Assembly: GCA_020722575.1 (NCBI GenBank) | Contig: DYKN01000005.1 | Span: 12,010 to 76,009, forward strand | Source: Rikenella microfusus | Lineage (GTDB): Bacteria; Bacteroidota; Bacteroidia; Bacteroidales; VadinHA17 | Reading direction: 5' to 3' | DNA: 64,000 nt | Made by a program: the position numbers and the translations under genes | Notes under the pieces: generated by a model | What the model saw: only the letters and a program-made list of their open reading frames with translations | Database searches by the model: none | Told to the model about the DNA's origin: nothing | Part shown: piece after piece, positions 30,073 to 40,227 of the stretch | Layout of the letters: every line of letters begins with the position of its first letter | How positions within the stretch are numbered: position 1 is the stretch's first letter

Positions 30073-31086
30073 ATGTTTTACAGAGTTTCAGAAGGCCGCA
30101 CTGAATGTTTGCTATGTCCTCATAACTGCAAGCTAGCCGAAAACAAAACCGGTATTTGTGGTGTAAGGATGAACAGAGGAGGCAAAATTGAATTGCTTAC
30201 ATATGGAATTATATCAGGATACGGGCTTGATCCGGTTGAAAAAAAGCCATTATATCATTTTCATCCAGGAATGAATATTCTTTCAATAGGTTCTTACGGT
30301 TGCAATATGAGGTGTGACTTCTGCCAGAACTACAATATTTCTCAAAATGTGCCCCCATTCAGCTCAAAAAGAATAGAGCCTGAAGAAATTCTCCGGCAAT
30401 CAATTGATGCATACAAAAATATTGGCGTTGCTTTTACCTACAATGAACCTATAATCTGGTATGAATACGTAAAAGATGTCGCTGTCAAAATAAAAGAAGC
30501 CGGTCAGAAGACCGTAATGGTAACAAACGGTTTCGTTACACCCCGGGCACTGGATGAATACCTGAAATTTATTGATGCCTTTAACGTAGATCTGAAAGCT
30601 TTTAATGAAAAATTTTATAAAGAGCTTTCAGGAGCAAAACTTGGACCTGTAATAAATTCAATTGAAAAAATAGCAAAGGCCGGGAGGCATCTTGAAATAA
30701 CAACGCTGATTATTCCGGGATGGAATGACAATCCCAAAGAAATGGAAAGCGAAGCTAAATGGATAGCATCAGTCCTTGGACGTGATATACCTCTGCATCT
30801 CAGCAGATACTTTCCAATGTATAAAAGAAAAGACCCGGCTACACCACCTGAAGTTCTGTTGCAATTGTATGACATTGCTTCGCAACACCTTGACTTTGTT
30901 TATATTGGCAATGCAGTCTATTTAACAGGACAAAATACCTATTGTCCTAAATGTGGGGCTCTTATTACAAAAAGAGAAGGATATAACATTAAACATACAG
31001 GACTGACAGGTAATAAATGTTCTGTATGTGGCAGGGAGATTTACCAGCATTTTACTTCTGCTTCGACTTCTTATTCTCCGAACTGA
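30073..31086 (+). CDS. amrS: AmmeMemoRadiSam-system radical SAM enzyme; start ATG 30073 preferred over TTG 30037
   Basis: CNMRCDFC radical SAM motif; LCPHNCKL...GICGVR; CPKCG...CSVCG C-terminal cysteines. Confidence 0.92.
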   Translation: MFYRVSEGRTECLLCPHNCKLAENKTGICGVRMNRGGKIELLTYGIISGYGLDPVEKKPLYHFHPGMNILSIGSYGCNMRCDFCQNYNISQNVPPFSSKRIEPEEILRQSIDAYKNIGVAFTYNEPIIWYEYVKDVAVKIKEAGQKTVMVTNGFVTPRALDEYLKFIDAFNVDLKAFNEKFYKELSGAKLGPVINSIEKIAKAGRHLEITTLIIPGWNDNPKEMESEAKWIASVLGRDIPLHLSRYFPMYKRKDPATPPEVLLQLYDIASQHLDFVYIGNAVYLTGQNTYCPKCGALITKREGYNIKHTGLTGNKCSVCGREIYQHFTSASTSYSPN

Positions 31087-31360
31087 GTTTACTCAATTTT
31101 TGACAGAGGAGGTCAATACCCTCTGCAAGGTCATTTTTAACAGATCTGAAATGATCTCTAATTGCTTTTGCATTTCCCTTATCTTCAGGGTGGTATATCC
31201 TACCAATCAAATCATTTCTAAGTTTTACAGCTTCATGAACTATTTCAGTAACTTCTTCAACATCCTGCTCAGGGTTCATGCTTAAAAATAAAAGAGAGTC
31301 AGAAACAACTTCAAACACCTGATTGTCGATTTCTTTCTTCAACTGACGAATAGCAGCCAT
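31052..31360 (-). CDS. Conserved-looking small helical protein, unknown function
   Basis: 102-aa charged helical ORF; convergent 35-bp overlap with amrS. Confidence 0.65.
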   Translation of the reverse strand: MAAIRQLKKEIDNQVFEVVSDSLLFLSMNPEQDVEEVTEIVHEAVKLRNDLIGRIYHPEDKGNAKAIRDHFRSVKNDLAEGIDLLCQKLSKLSSENKKSKQK

Positions 31361-31492
31361 ACTTATATTATTTAAAATAAATTTTTAAAGATAAGAATTT
31401 TATTGCCTAATACAACTCCAAAATTTTTACAGATTTGAATATTGCTCCAAACCTTTCAAGAAGCAGAGAATCCCGGCTGTTCACAAAGATAG

Positions 31493-32323
31493 CTATAAGC
31501 CTTTCCTGAACTGTTCAATACTATTTTCCATCCTGCCGAACATAATATTTCTAAGCATTGAAAGATATGGATGTTTTACATTAAAAACAGTATTGTCTAT
31601 TAACCTGAATGGAAGGACAACAGGAGATGTACCCGACATAAATACTGTTTCATAGTCTCTGAGTTTGTCAGCTTTTACACATTCAAATTCCACATTGAGA
31701 CCTGTTTCTTCGCAGATTTCAAGGATATGTTTTCGGGTTATCCCGGATAGAACACAGTTATCGGGAGCAGTGAAAATTTTATTTTCTCTGATGAAGAAAA
31801 TGTTTGATCTGCTACCTTCAGTAATACAAAAATTCTTATTTACCAGAAGTGCTTCATAGGCAGATTCAATTATGAGTTTATGAAATATTTCGGATCTTAA
31901 CTTATGATTAATGACTTTTGCTTCAGGATCTTTTCTCTCAGCGTTAAAAAGAATCCCTTTCACACCTTTTCTATATTGTTCGGCGGTGGGATAAACGGGC
32001 TCTATAAAGTAAATCAAGTAATTAAAATTAAAACCATTATAATTGAAAATTATCTTAAGATTTGCGTCCTTAATTTTTTCATTTTCCGAAAGCTTGATAA
32101 TATCTTTTCGTATTTGTTCCGCTGAGATAAGCATTAATTTATTCTGGACCCTTGTACTTGTCTCAAGCCTTTTGATATGGTCCCTGAAAAAAACAGGCAA
32201 ACCCTTCATCATTCTTATAACCTCATAGACCGATTCACCTTCATATACGAGTGTATTATCAAATAATTCCGAGGGTTGGAGATCCCCGTTATAAATAAAA
32301 TATTCACCATAACATTCACTCAT
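31493..32323 (-). CDS. Aminotransferase class IV (BCAT / aminodeoxychorismate lyase-like)
   Basis: VYEGESVYEVIRMM, KLRSEIFHKL, TEGSRSNIFFI, VLSGITRKHILEI. Confidence 0.88.
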   Translation of the reverse strand: MSECYGEYFIYNGDLQPSELFDNTLVYEGESVYEVIRMMKGLPVFFRDHIKRLETSTRVQNKLMLISAEQIRKDIIKLSENEKIKDANLKIIFNYNGFNFNYLIYFIEPVYPTAEQYRKGVKGILFNAERKDPEAKVINHKLRSEIFHKLIIESAYEALLVNKNFCITEGSRSNIFFIRENKIFTAPDNCVLSGITRKHILEICEETGLNVEFECVKADKLRDYETVFMSGTSPVVLPFRLIDNTVFNVKHPYLSMLRNIMFGRMENSIEQFRKGL

Positions 32324-32542
32324 ATAAAATTACATTTATTTATTACAAATTTATTATGTAAATATAATTGCCAAAAACGCCAAACGTTTCGGTCAAGGTA
32401 TATAATAAATAAAATGTCAATTTAAATTATTTATTATATAATACTGAAAAGTATAAGTAAATTTACTGTAATTATTTTGATTTATATTTCTTTTTCCCTG
32501 TTATTGAAAATATTACAGTATTCTTTAACCGGGTTTTGAAAA

Positions 32543-33913
32543 ATGTATGCCATAATTGATATAGAAACAACTGGTGGTTATGCAAGGCTCGAAAAAATTA
32601 CAGAGATAGCAATTTTATTGCATGATGGTGAGAAAATCACTTACGAATTTACATCTTTGGTAAATCCCGAGAGACATATTCCTTATTTTATAACTAATCT
32701 GACGGGTATAACAAATGAAATGGTTGAAGAAGCACCAAAGTTTTATGAGATTGCAAAACGGATTATTGAGTTAACTGAAGGCAGGATCATTGTTGCCCAT
32801 AATGCAAAGTTTGATTATTCGTTTCTGAGAGAGGAGTTTAAATCACTGGGATATAATTTCAGGAGGAAGATACTTGATACAGTGCCTCTTTGCCGGAAGC
32901 TTTATCCCGGTTACAGGTCGTATAGTCTGGGGAATATATGTTCTGCACTGGGAATTACAATTGATGGAAGACATCGTGCTGCAGGCGATGCTTATGCTAC
33001 AGCAAGGCTGTTTGAATTATGTCTTAAAAAAGACCGAAGAGAAAATGGAGCTGTTTCAGAACGTTTACGCAACACCCGCATAGCAAAACTACACCCGCAT
33101 CTTGATATTAGAAAAATCGAACAGATACCCGAAGAACCTGGCATTTACTACTTTTACAATGAGACCGGTCAGGTTATATATATCGGGAAGAGTAACAACC
33201 TTTACGAAAGAATTTCATCACATCTTTCAAATAATGGATCAGCAAGGGCGATGAAGATGCGTGATGAAATTGCAGATATTGACTGGGAGTGCACGGGAAG
33301 CGAACTGATTGCACTGATTCGTGAATCAATTGAAATAAAATCCCTGCAGCCTGTTTTCAACAGAGCTCAACGCAGGCAAAATAACAGGTGGGGGATATCC
33401 CATGGAATAAATTCTTCAGGTTATATTACATTCTCGTTGATTAGAATAAAGGGAAATATCAATGTTCTGGCCTCGTATAATTCGAAAGATTCTGCACGTA
33501 ATCGTCTTGCTTTTATTACTGAAAAATATAATTTATGCCAGAAACTTACAGGGTTATATAGTGCAGAAGGTCCATGTTTCCATTTCCATATTGGAATATG
33601 CAAAGGGGCCTGTTGTGAAAATGAGGCCCCGGGAGATTACAATAAAAGAGCACAAAAAGCTATGGATGAATTTAAATTCAATCCTGGCAATTATTTTATT
33701 ATTGACCGGGGCAGGAACGAGAATGAGCGCAGTGTCGTTAAAATTGAAAATGGGAGGTTTAAGGGTTACGGCTATTTTGACATTAACTATCTTGGCTTCG
33801 GTTATGATGTTATTCATGAATGCATAATACCTGCCGAAGACAATAGCGATATTATTTCAATCCTCAGGAGTTATATAACTCATAATAAACCTGAAAAAAT
33901 ATTAGAATTTTAA
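32543..33913 (+). CDS. DnaQ-type 3'-5' exonuclease fused to GIY-YIG / UvrC-like (Cho-like) nuclease region
   Basis: IDIETTGG, VAHNAKFDYSFLREEF, HRAAGDAYAT ExoI-III; PGIYYFYNETGQVIYIGKSNNLYER GIY-YIG; CFHFHIGICKGACC. Confidence 0.92.
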   Translation: MYAIIDIETTGGYARLEKITEIAILLHDGEKITYEFTSLVNPERHIPYFITNLTGITNEMVEEAPKFYEIAKRIIELTEGRIIVAHNAKFDYSFLREEFKSLGYNFRRKILDTVPLCRKLYPGYRSYSLGNICSALGITIDGRHRAAGDAYATARLFELCLKKDRRENGAVSERLRNTRIAKLHPHLDIRKIEQIPEEPGIYYFYNETGQVIYIGKSNNLYERISSHLSNNGSARAMKMRDEIADIDWECTGSELIALIRESIEIKSLQPVFNRAQRRQNNRWGISHGINSSGYITFSLIRIKGNINVLASYNSKDSARNRLAFITEKYNLCQKLTGLYSAEGPCFHFHIGICKGACCENEAPGDYNKRAQKAMDEFKFNPGNYFIIDRGRNENERSVVKIENGRFKGYGYFDINYLGFGYDVIHECIIPAEDNSDIISILRSYITHNKPEKILEF

Positions 33914-33991
33914 GGAAGATTTTTCTCAAACAATTTAACAAAGAAAACGAAACTGAGTTTTAACTTTATCAAAAAATCAAAAAAAGTCGAG

Positions 33992-34642
33992 ATGGCATTA
34001 TTTACCCGTACTACAAAGCAGATAGTCATAAAAATTGATGAATTTTTTGACAATATTGATCTGGGAATACTTGTTTTCAGGGAATGTATCAGATCATATA
34101 TTAAAGGTGATCATGAATCTTTCCAGCGGCATCTGGCAAAAGTTGATTCACTGGAAAGCAGTGCCGACAAATTACAAAGGGAGATTGAGAATGATATGAT
34201 AACTCATTCTATATTGCCGCAACACCGTGAAGACGTAACAAAGCTTATTGACGAAATGGATGAGATTATGGACACTATTAAGAGTTCGCTTCACGAGTTT
34301 GATATTGAGTTGCCAGAGATACCGGAAGTTTTACATGAAAGAATTATTGATTTGATGGAGGCTTCTGCCAATGCCGGTGAAGAACTAATTCCCGCTGCCC
34401 GAGCATACTTTAAAGCACCACATACAGTACGGGAAAAACTACTGAAGGTTTATTATTTTGAAAGTGAAACGGACAAAATTTCTAATTCGATAAAAAAAAG
34501 AATTTTTCAAGAGATGAATGAAATTGATCTGGCACATAAGTCTCACCTTAGTTATATAATTCATCATATTGAAAGCATTTCCGACATGGCTCAGGCTGCG
34601 GCCGATATGCTTTCCATTATGGCAATTAAATTAATTATGTAA
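33992..34642 (+). CDS. DUF47/PhoU-like phosphate transport regulator
   Basis: Helical protein with DKLQREIENDMI and DEMDEIMDTIKSS; 14 bp before the PiT gene. Confidence 0.9.
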   Translation: MALFTRTTKQIVIKIDEFFDNIDLGILVFRECIRSYIKGDHESFQRHLAKVDSLESSADKLQREIENDMITHSILPQHREDVTKLIDEMDEIMDTIKSSLHEFDIELPEIPEVLHERIIDLMEASANAGEELIPAARAYFKAPHTVREKLLKVYYFESETDKISNSIKKRIFQEMNEIDLAHKSHLSYIIHHIESISDMAQAAADMLSIMAIKLIM

Positions 34643-34656
34643 AAACATTTTCATTA

Positions 34657-35895
34657 ATGATACTTTTTTTTCTGTTAAGCGGATTGTTTCTTGGATGGTC
34701 ACTTGGTGCTAACGATGCCTCGAATGTTTTCGGGTCGGCCGTTGGATCAAAAATGATTTCCTTCAGAAAGGCTGCTATCATTGCTTCTGTTTTTGTAATA
34801 TCAGGTGCTGTGATTCAGGGTGCTGGTACCTCCGATACTCTTGGCAAACTGGGTTCTATAAACGCTATTGGAGGTTCTTTCACTGTCGCACTGGCAGCTG
34901 CCATCTCAGTATATTTAATGACAAAATTCTCACTTCCGGTATCGACCACTCAGGCTATTGTCGGAGCAATTATCGGATGGAACCTCTTTACTGGTAATTC
35001 TACTGATATGCAAACCCTTGCGAAAATTGTAACCACATGGGTTTCAGGTCCGGTTCTTGGAGCTTTCTTCGCCATATTGCTGTTTATAATTATTACCCGA
35101 ATAAAAAAGAAATCGGGAATTCATTTAATAATTTTTGAATCATATATAAAGACTGGATTGATTATTACTGGAGCATTTGCAGCATATTCTCTTGGAGCAA
35201 ATAACATTGCAAACGTGATGGGAGTATTTGTTCCGGCATTTAATCTCAGAGAACTGGATCTATGGATTTTCGGGCTTTCTTCGGCACAGCAATTGTTTTT
35301 GCTTGGGGGAATAGCTATTGCAACAGGAATTTTGACATATTCAAAACGGGTTATAGATACTGTCGGAAGTAACATTGTAAGTCTCTCTTCAGAAGCAGCT
35401 CTTGTAGTCGTTCTGGCACAATCACTTGTATTATTCATTTTCTCATCTACGTCGCTTTCAAAACTTCTCAACAGCATCGGATTACCCCCAATCCCGATGG
35501 TTCCTGTTTCAAGTTCGCAGGTTATAGTTGGATGTGTTATTGGAATAGGTCTGTACAGAGGTGCTAGAAATATTAATTTCAGAATTCTTGGAGAAATAGC
35601 TGCCGGGTGGGTGGCAACACCAATATTAGCAGGTCTTATATCTTTTTTCTCCTTGTTCTTTATAAAGAATATTTTCACCATCGATGTCGGACATAAACTA
35701 TTTGAAACATCTGAAAAGACGGTTAATTTACCCGAATCACAAGGTGTATTTGATGTATCGGAAGTATTAAAATATACTATTCTTGCGATAATTATTCTTG
35801 CAATAACCCTTTCTGTTTACTTTTATCTATTAGAAAGAAAGAAGATTAAAGAATTAAGAGCGTCAGAAGAAAGATTCTGGAAAAACATCAAATAA
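34657..35895 (+). CDS. Inorganic phosphate transporter (PiT family)
   Basis: GANDASNVFGSAVGSKMIS, LPVSTTQAIVGAIIGW, GANNIANVMG, VPVSSSQVIVGCVIGIG. Confidence 0.95.
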   Translation: MILFFLLSGLFLGWSLGANDASNVFGSAVGSKMISFRKAAIIASVFVISGAVIQGAGTSDTLGKLGSINAIGGSFTVALAAAISVYLMTKFSLPVSTTQAIVGAIIGWNLFTGNSTDMQTLAKIVTTWVSGPVLGAFFAILLFIIITRIKKKSGIHLIIFESYIKTGLIITGAFAAYSLGANNIANVMGVFVPAFNLRELDLWIFGLSSAQQLFLLGGIAIATGILTYSKRVIDTVGSNIVSLSSEAALVVVLAQSLVLFIFSSTSLSKLLNSIGLPPIPMVPVSSSQVIVGCVIGIGLYRGARNINFRILGEIAAGWVATPILAGLISFFSLFFIKNIFTIDVGHKLFETSEKTVNLPESQGVFDVSEVLKYTILAIIILAITLSVYFYLLERKKIKELRASEERFWKNIK

Positions 35896-35973
35896 AATAA
35901 TGACACCTTGACTGAAAACGGTTATTATTTATCTTCAATAATGCGTATTACCCGAAATCTGGCAAAAACTATT

Positions 35974-38031
35974 TCAATTCAGAACAGCCGGCAGAAATGA
36001 ATAATTGGTACCATAATAAAGCATTTGCCAAAGAAAATCATCTTCATATTCCACTTTTACATCGGTGATCTCTCCCTTATCGTCGTAAACCGGAACAAGC
36101 CGCGGATTCAAAAAACCCGTGTAGGGTGCCAGTTTGAGCTTTTCATAGCGTGCAAGCAACTCATTATGAAGGACCGGGTCAACTTTAACCCCGTATGCCT
36201 CAATAAGAGCTTTCCCGGCTCCATAATCGCCTTCAGATTTTATCCTCTGAACTTCTTTCAGCAGGTTGCCAAAAAGAATTCTTAGTTTTTCATAATCATT
36301 TATTTTGACAAAAGTTTTTCCATCTTTTGAGAATATCTCAATTACATTATCATTTTTACCATTTTCATATGCCCATCTTGAAATAAGAGCTCTTGCCCTC
36401 ATATGTGCCTGCTCAATTTGTTTTCCGGGTTTTATTCTGACAAGTTGTGTAAGCATGCCATTTCTAATATAGTTGTCATATGCAGCTTTTGCAGCTTCCT
36501 TTTCTGGAAGGAGTCCGAGTTCAATCAATTTATCATCCATTATGTAATAAAGAGCAAAAAGTTCGGCACGAGCTTCCTCAAGGGCTGACTGGTGTTCCCG
36601 GAGGGCATTGGGGTCAGTACCTTCAGCAAGTTTACCGCTTGCATGGCCAATACATTCATGAAGATCTGTATGGATATCTTCTGCCAGCGAGCCATATTTC
36701 TTTACTCTTTCAATTTCTTCTGTACTTGCTGCAAACTCATCGAGCATACCTGAAACTACAGAAACAGCATCATAAGCACTGGAAATGTTTGCCAGTGTAA
36801 CTGATTTTGAGCCTATTTCTTTTCTTATCCAGTCTGAATTCGGGAGGTTAATGCCGACAGGTGAAGCAGGAAAACAGTCTCCGCCAAGCATCGCAATATT
36901 AATTACTTTCGCAGCAACACCGGTAACTTTTTCTTTTTTATACTCTGGCTGAACCGGACTGTTATCTTCGAACCACTGGGCATTGGCTGTAATGATTTCG
37001 GTTCTCCTTGTTGCTTCAGGATCTTTGTAATTAACAATAGCTTCCCAGGTTGCCTTCATTCCGGCAGGATCTTCATAAACCTCAATGAAACCATTTACAT
37101 AATCAACTACTGGCTCAATATTTCTGGCCCAAAGAACATTATAATCATCCCATCTCTTCAGGTCACCCGTCTTGTAATAATCAACCAGCACTTCAAGTTC
37201 TTTTTGTTGTAATTCATTTTCGGCAACATTTTTTGCTTTTTCAAGCCAATAGATTATCTTATCGATAGCTTCTCCGTAGAGACCTCCTGATCTGTAAATT
37301 TCTTCAGTGATTTTACCGTTTCTCTTTACCATGCGGGTATTAAGTCCAACAGCAACCGGTCTGGGATCGGCAGGATCAATTTTGTCGTTATAAAATGCCT
37401 CTGCTTCCTTCTCTGTTACTCCATCGTAAAAATTTACAGCCGACTCAGCAATTATATCTTTGCCCTCTGTTCTTTCAATCTTTCTTGGATATAGTTCCGG
37501 GTCAAATATAATAGGAACAATAACAGCAAGAAGAGTATCTATCGTCTTTCCGTTTATAACCGGCAAAAGTGACTGGTCACATTCCCTTACGAGGGATTCA
37601 TAGTACTCCCTTGTAATTCCCGGTATCATTTTATCGGCCGAATAATGATGGTGGATACCATTTGCAAAGAAGACACGTTTGGCCCATATGAGGAATTTTT
37701 TGTAATCAGAAGTTTCCTTATCTCCTTTATAACTTCTGATAATTGCTTCATTTGTTTTTCTGATCAACAAGTTATACTTAAAATTCTGATCCCACAGTAT
37801 ATCTCTCCCACACAAAGCGGCTTCGCTAAGATAATAAATAAGTTCTTTCTGGTGTGATGAAAGTGATTCAAAGCCCGGAAGCCTATATCTTAGCACCCGC
37901 ATATCTTCAAACTGATCGACAAAATAGTTGAAATTATCTTCTTTTTCAGATGTTGTCGACTGGGGTCCGGTACAGGAAGAAATTAACGTGGAGACTGAAA
38001 TCATAATTAAAATTTTGGTAATAGTTTTCAT
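35974..38031 (-). CDS. M49 family (dipeptidyl peptidase III-like) lipoprotein peptidase
   Basis: HECIGHASGK (HExxGH) and EEARAELFALY motifs; lipoprotein signal ISSCTG. Confidence 0.88.
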   Translation of the reverse strand: MKTITKILIMISVSTLISSCTGPQSTTSEKEDNFNYFVDQFEDMRVLRYRLPGFESLSSHQKELIYYLSEAALCGRDILWDQNFKYNLLIRKTNEAIIRSYKGDKETSDYKKFLIWAKRVFFANGIHHHYSADKMIPGITREYYESLVRECDQSLLPVINGKTIDTLLAVIVPIIFDPELYPRKIERTEGKDIIAESAVNFYDGVTEKEAEAFYNDKIDPADPRPVAVGLNTRMVKRNGKITEEIYRSGGLYGEAIDKIIYWLEKAKNVAENELQQKELEVLVDYYKTGDLKRWDDYNVLWARNIEPVVDYVNGFIEVYEDPAGMKATWEAIVNYKDPEATRRTEIITANAQWFEDNSPVQPEYKKEKVTGVAAKVINIAMLGGDCFPASPVGINLPNSDWIRKEIGSKSVTLANISSAYDAVSVVSGMLDEFAASTEEIERVKKYGSLAEDIHTDLHECIGHASGKLAEGTDPNALREHQSALEEARAELFALYYIMDDKLIELGLLPEKEAAKAAYDNYIRNGMLTQLVRIKPGKQIEQAHMRARALISRWAYENGKNDNVIEIFSKDGKTFVKINDYEKLRILFGNLLKEVQRIKSEGDYGAGKALIEAYGVKVDPVLHNELLARYEKLKLAPYTGFLNPRLVPVYDDKGEITDVKVEYEDDFLWQMLYYGTNYSFLPAVLN

Positions 38032-38165
38032 GGTTTATATTTTTTTGAGTCGTAAAAATATAAAAGCAAGGGAATATTTCCCAAATACATGTAAAATTTA
38101 CTTTTGAATTTATAATTTTGTCCAATAATTTTTATTGTTAGTTCTTTTAAACTTTATAATGGCAG

Positions 38166-39854
38166 GTGAGAGACAGATTTATAATTCTTTTGTTTTTTTT
38201 AGTTTCTGCATTACTTAAGGCACAGGATCGGGTTACAGGACATGAATTTACAACCCGTTCAGAGATTATAGCCCAGAATGGAATGGCTGCTACAAGTCAT
38301 CCGCTTGCAACACAGGTTGCAATTGATATTCTCAAGAAAGGTGGCAACGCGTTCGATGCTGCTATTGCCGCTAATGCTGTTCTTGGTGTAATGGAGCCTA
38401 CAGGATGCGGCATTGGAGGCGATCTTTTCGCAATTCTATGGAGTGCCGAAAAAGGGAAACTGTATGGACTTAACGCGAGCGGCAGATCACCAAGATCACT
38501 CAGACTTGAATATTTCAAAGAAAATAACATAAGCAGGATACCATCGTACGGGCCACTGTCAGTATCAGTACCCGGATGTGTCGACGGCTGGTTTGAAATA
38601 CACGACATTTTTGGGAAATTGCCAATGACAACTATCCTTGCGCCTGCAATCAATTATGCACGGGAAGGTTTTCCTGTTACTGAAATAATTGCATGGCAGC
38701 TCAATAAAAATCTTGAAATACTGAAAGAGTTTCCTAATATTAAGGAAGTTTACATGCCGGGAGGCAAGGCACCTGGTAAAGGGGAGATATTCAAAAATCC
38801 TCTTCTTGCAATCACGCTTGAAAAAATTGCAAAAGGCGGACGAAATGAATTTTATCGTGGCAGCATAGCACGTTCCATTGATGCTTTCATGAAAAAACAG
38901 GGAGGCTTTCTTTCATACGATGATCTTGCCCGTCACCATTCTGAATGGGTTGAACCTGTAAGCACTACCTATAGAGGTTATGAAATATGGGAACTTCCAC
39001 CTAACGGACAGGGCATTGTCGCTCTTCAGATGCTTAATATACTCGAAGGATATAATATAGCCTCAATGGGTTTTGGCTCTGCTGAATATATACATCTTTT
39101 TACAGAAGCAAAAAAACTCGCCTTTGAAGACCGAGCACGTTATCTCGCAGATCCAACTTTTTCCAAAATTCCTTTAAATATTCTCATTTCAAAAAAATAT
39201 GCAGCAGAGAGAAGAAAACTAATTGACATGAACAAAGCTGCAAAGGTTTATCCATCAGGTAAAATTGAACCTGACAATACAATTTACCTTACTGTTGCCG
39301 ACAGGTATGGAAATATGATTTCTTTAATTCAAAGCAATTATAGAGGCATGGGTTCAGGGATGTGTCCTACCGGGCTCGGTTTTGTTCTACAAAACCGGGG
39401 AGAGAGTTTTTCACTCGAGGAAGGCCACCCCAATTGCTATGCTCCCGGGAAAAGACCATTCCATACAATTATCCCTGCTTTTATAACAAGAGACGGTAAG
39501 CCATGGGTGAGCTTCGGTGTTATGGGCGGAGACATGCAACCCCAGGGTCATGTCCAGATAATTATCAATCTGATAGATTTTAAAATGAATCTACAGGAAG
39601 CCGGTGATGCCCCAAGAATATATCACTCCGGATCTTCAGAACCAACCGGAGAACAGATGACCGACGGAGGAATTCTTCAGCTTGAAAGCGGTTTCAGGTG
39701 GGAGCAGATACAGAAACTGCTTCAGAAAGGCCATACAATTCAATGGAATCTGGGCGGGTTTGGAGGCTATCAGGCCATAATGTGGGACGAAAAGAATAAG
39801 GTTTATTACGGTGCATCGGAATCGAGAAAAGATGGCCAGGCTGCAGGATATTAG
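38166..39854 (+). CDS. ggt: Gamma-glutamyltransferase (GTG start)
   Basis: NGMAATSHPLAT, GGNAFDAAIAANAVLGVMEPTGCGIGGD, GHVQIIINLIDF. Confidence 0.93.
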   Translation: MRDRFIILLFFLVSALLKAQDRVTGHEFTTRSEIIAQNGMAATSHPLATQVAIDILKKGGNAFDAAIAANAVLGVMEPTGCGIGGDLFAILWSAEKGKLYGLNASGRSPRSLRLEYFKENNISRIPSYGPLSVSVPGCVDGWFEIHDIFGKLPMTTILAPAINYAREGFPVTEIIAWQLNKNLEILKEFPNIKEVYMPGGKAPGKGEIFKNPLLAITLEKIAKGGRNEFYRGSIARSIDAFMKKQGGFLSYDDLARHHSEWVEPVSTTYRGYEIWELPPNGQGIVALQMLNILEGYNIASMGFGSAEYIHLFTEAKKLAFEDRARYLADPTFSKIPLNILISKKYAAERRKLIDMNKAAKVYPSGKIEPDNTIYLTVADRYGNMISLIQSNYRGMGSGMCPTGLGFVLQNRGESFSLEEGHPNCYAPGKRPFHTIIPAFITRDGKPWVSFGVMGGDMQPQGHVQIIINLIDFKMNLQEAGDAPRIYHSGSSEPTGEQMTDGGILQLESGFRWEQIQKLLQKGHTIQWNLGGFGGYQAIMWDEKNKVYYGASESRKDGQAAGY

Positions 39855-40227
39855 AGATTATCAATCCTACAATTTGCATAAAAATTCTTCAGAATTGCAA
39901 TAAATCTTATTTATCCTTATTAGAAACTTGTTCGATACCAATTTAAAATATGATTTTTTTATAATTTGTTAAAATATTTTAATCGTTTGGTTTTAAATAA
40001 TATTCAAGCTATCTTTAGCCCTTAAAAAAGACGATTATTTATCATTAAATGGTTACTAAAGGTTTGAACCAATAAACATTTTTACCCGAAAAAATGATAT
40101 TAGGTTATAAACAGAACAAAGGATGAAAATCAAATTTGTATGAAGTTTTTTCAGGAATAAAATATTCAGAAACAACCCTTAGCAATAATTAAAATATTTA
40201 AAAACAATTAATAAAAGTAAAGAAGAG

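Noticed and set aside
33462-33827. 121-aa plus-strand alternate-frame ORF
   Set aside because: Internal to the DnaQ-GIY-YIG gene, no domain; the other frame has clear motifs.
35121-35681. 186-aa antisense ORF
   Set aside because: Entirely antisense to the PiT transporter; shadow ORF of a strongly coding frame.
39855-40227. 373-bp AT-rich intergenic gap examined for a fossil gene or ncRNA
   Set aside because: No continuous reading frame with recognisable similarity and no strong hairpin; only a possible promoter-like TATCTTTAG.
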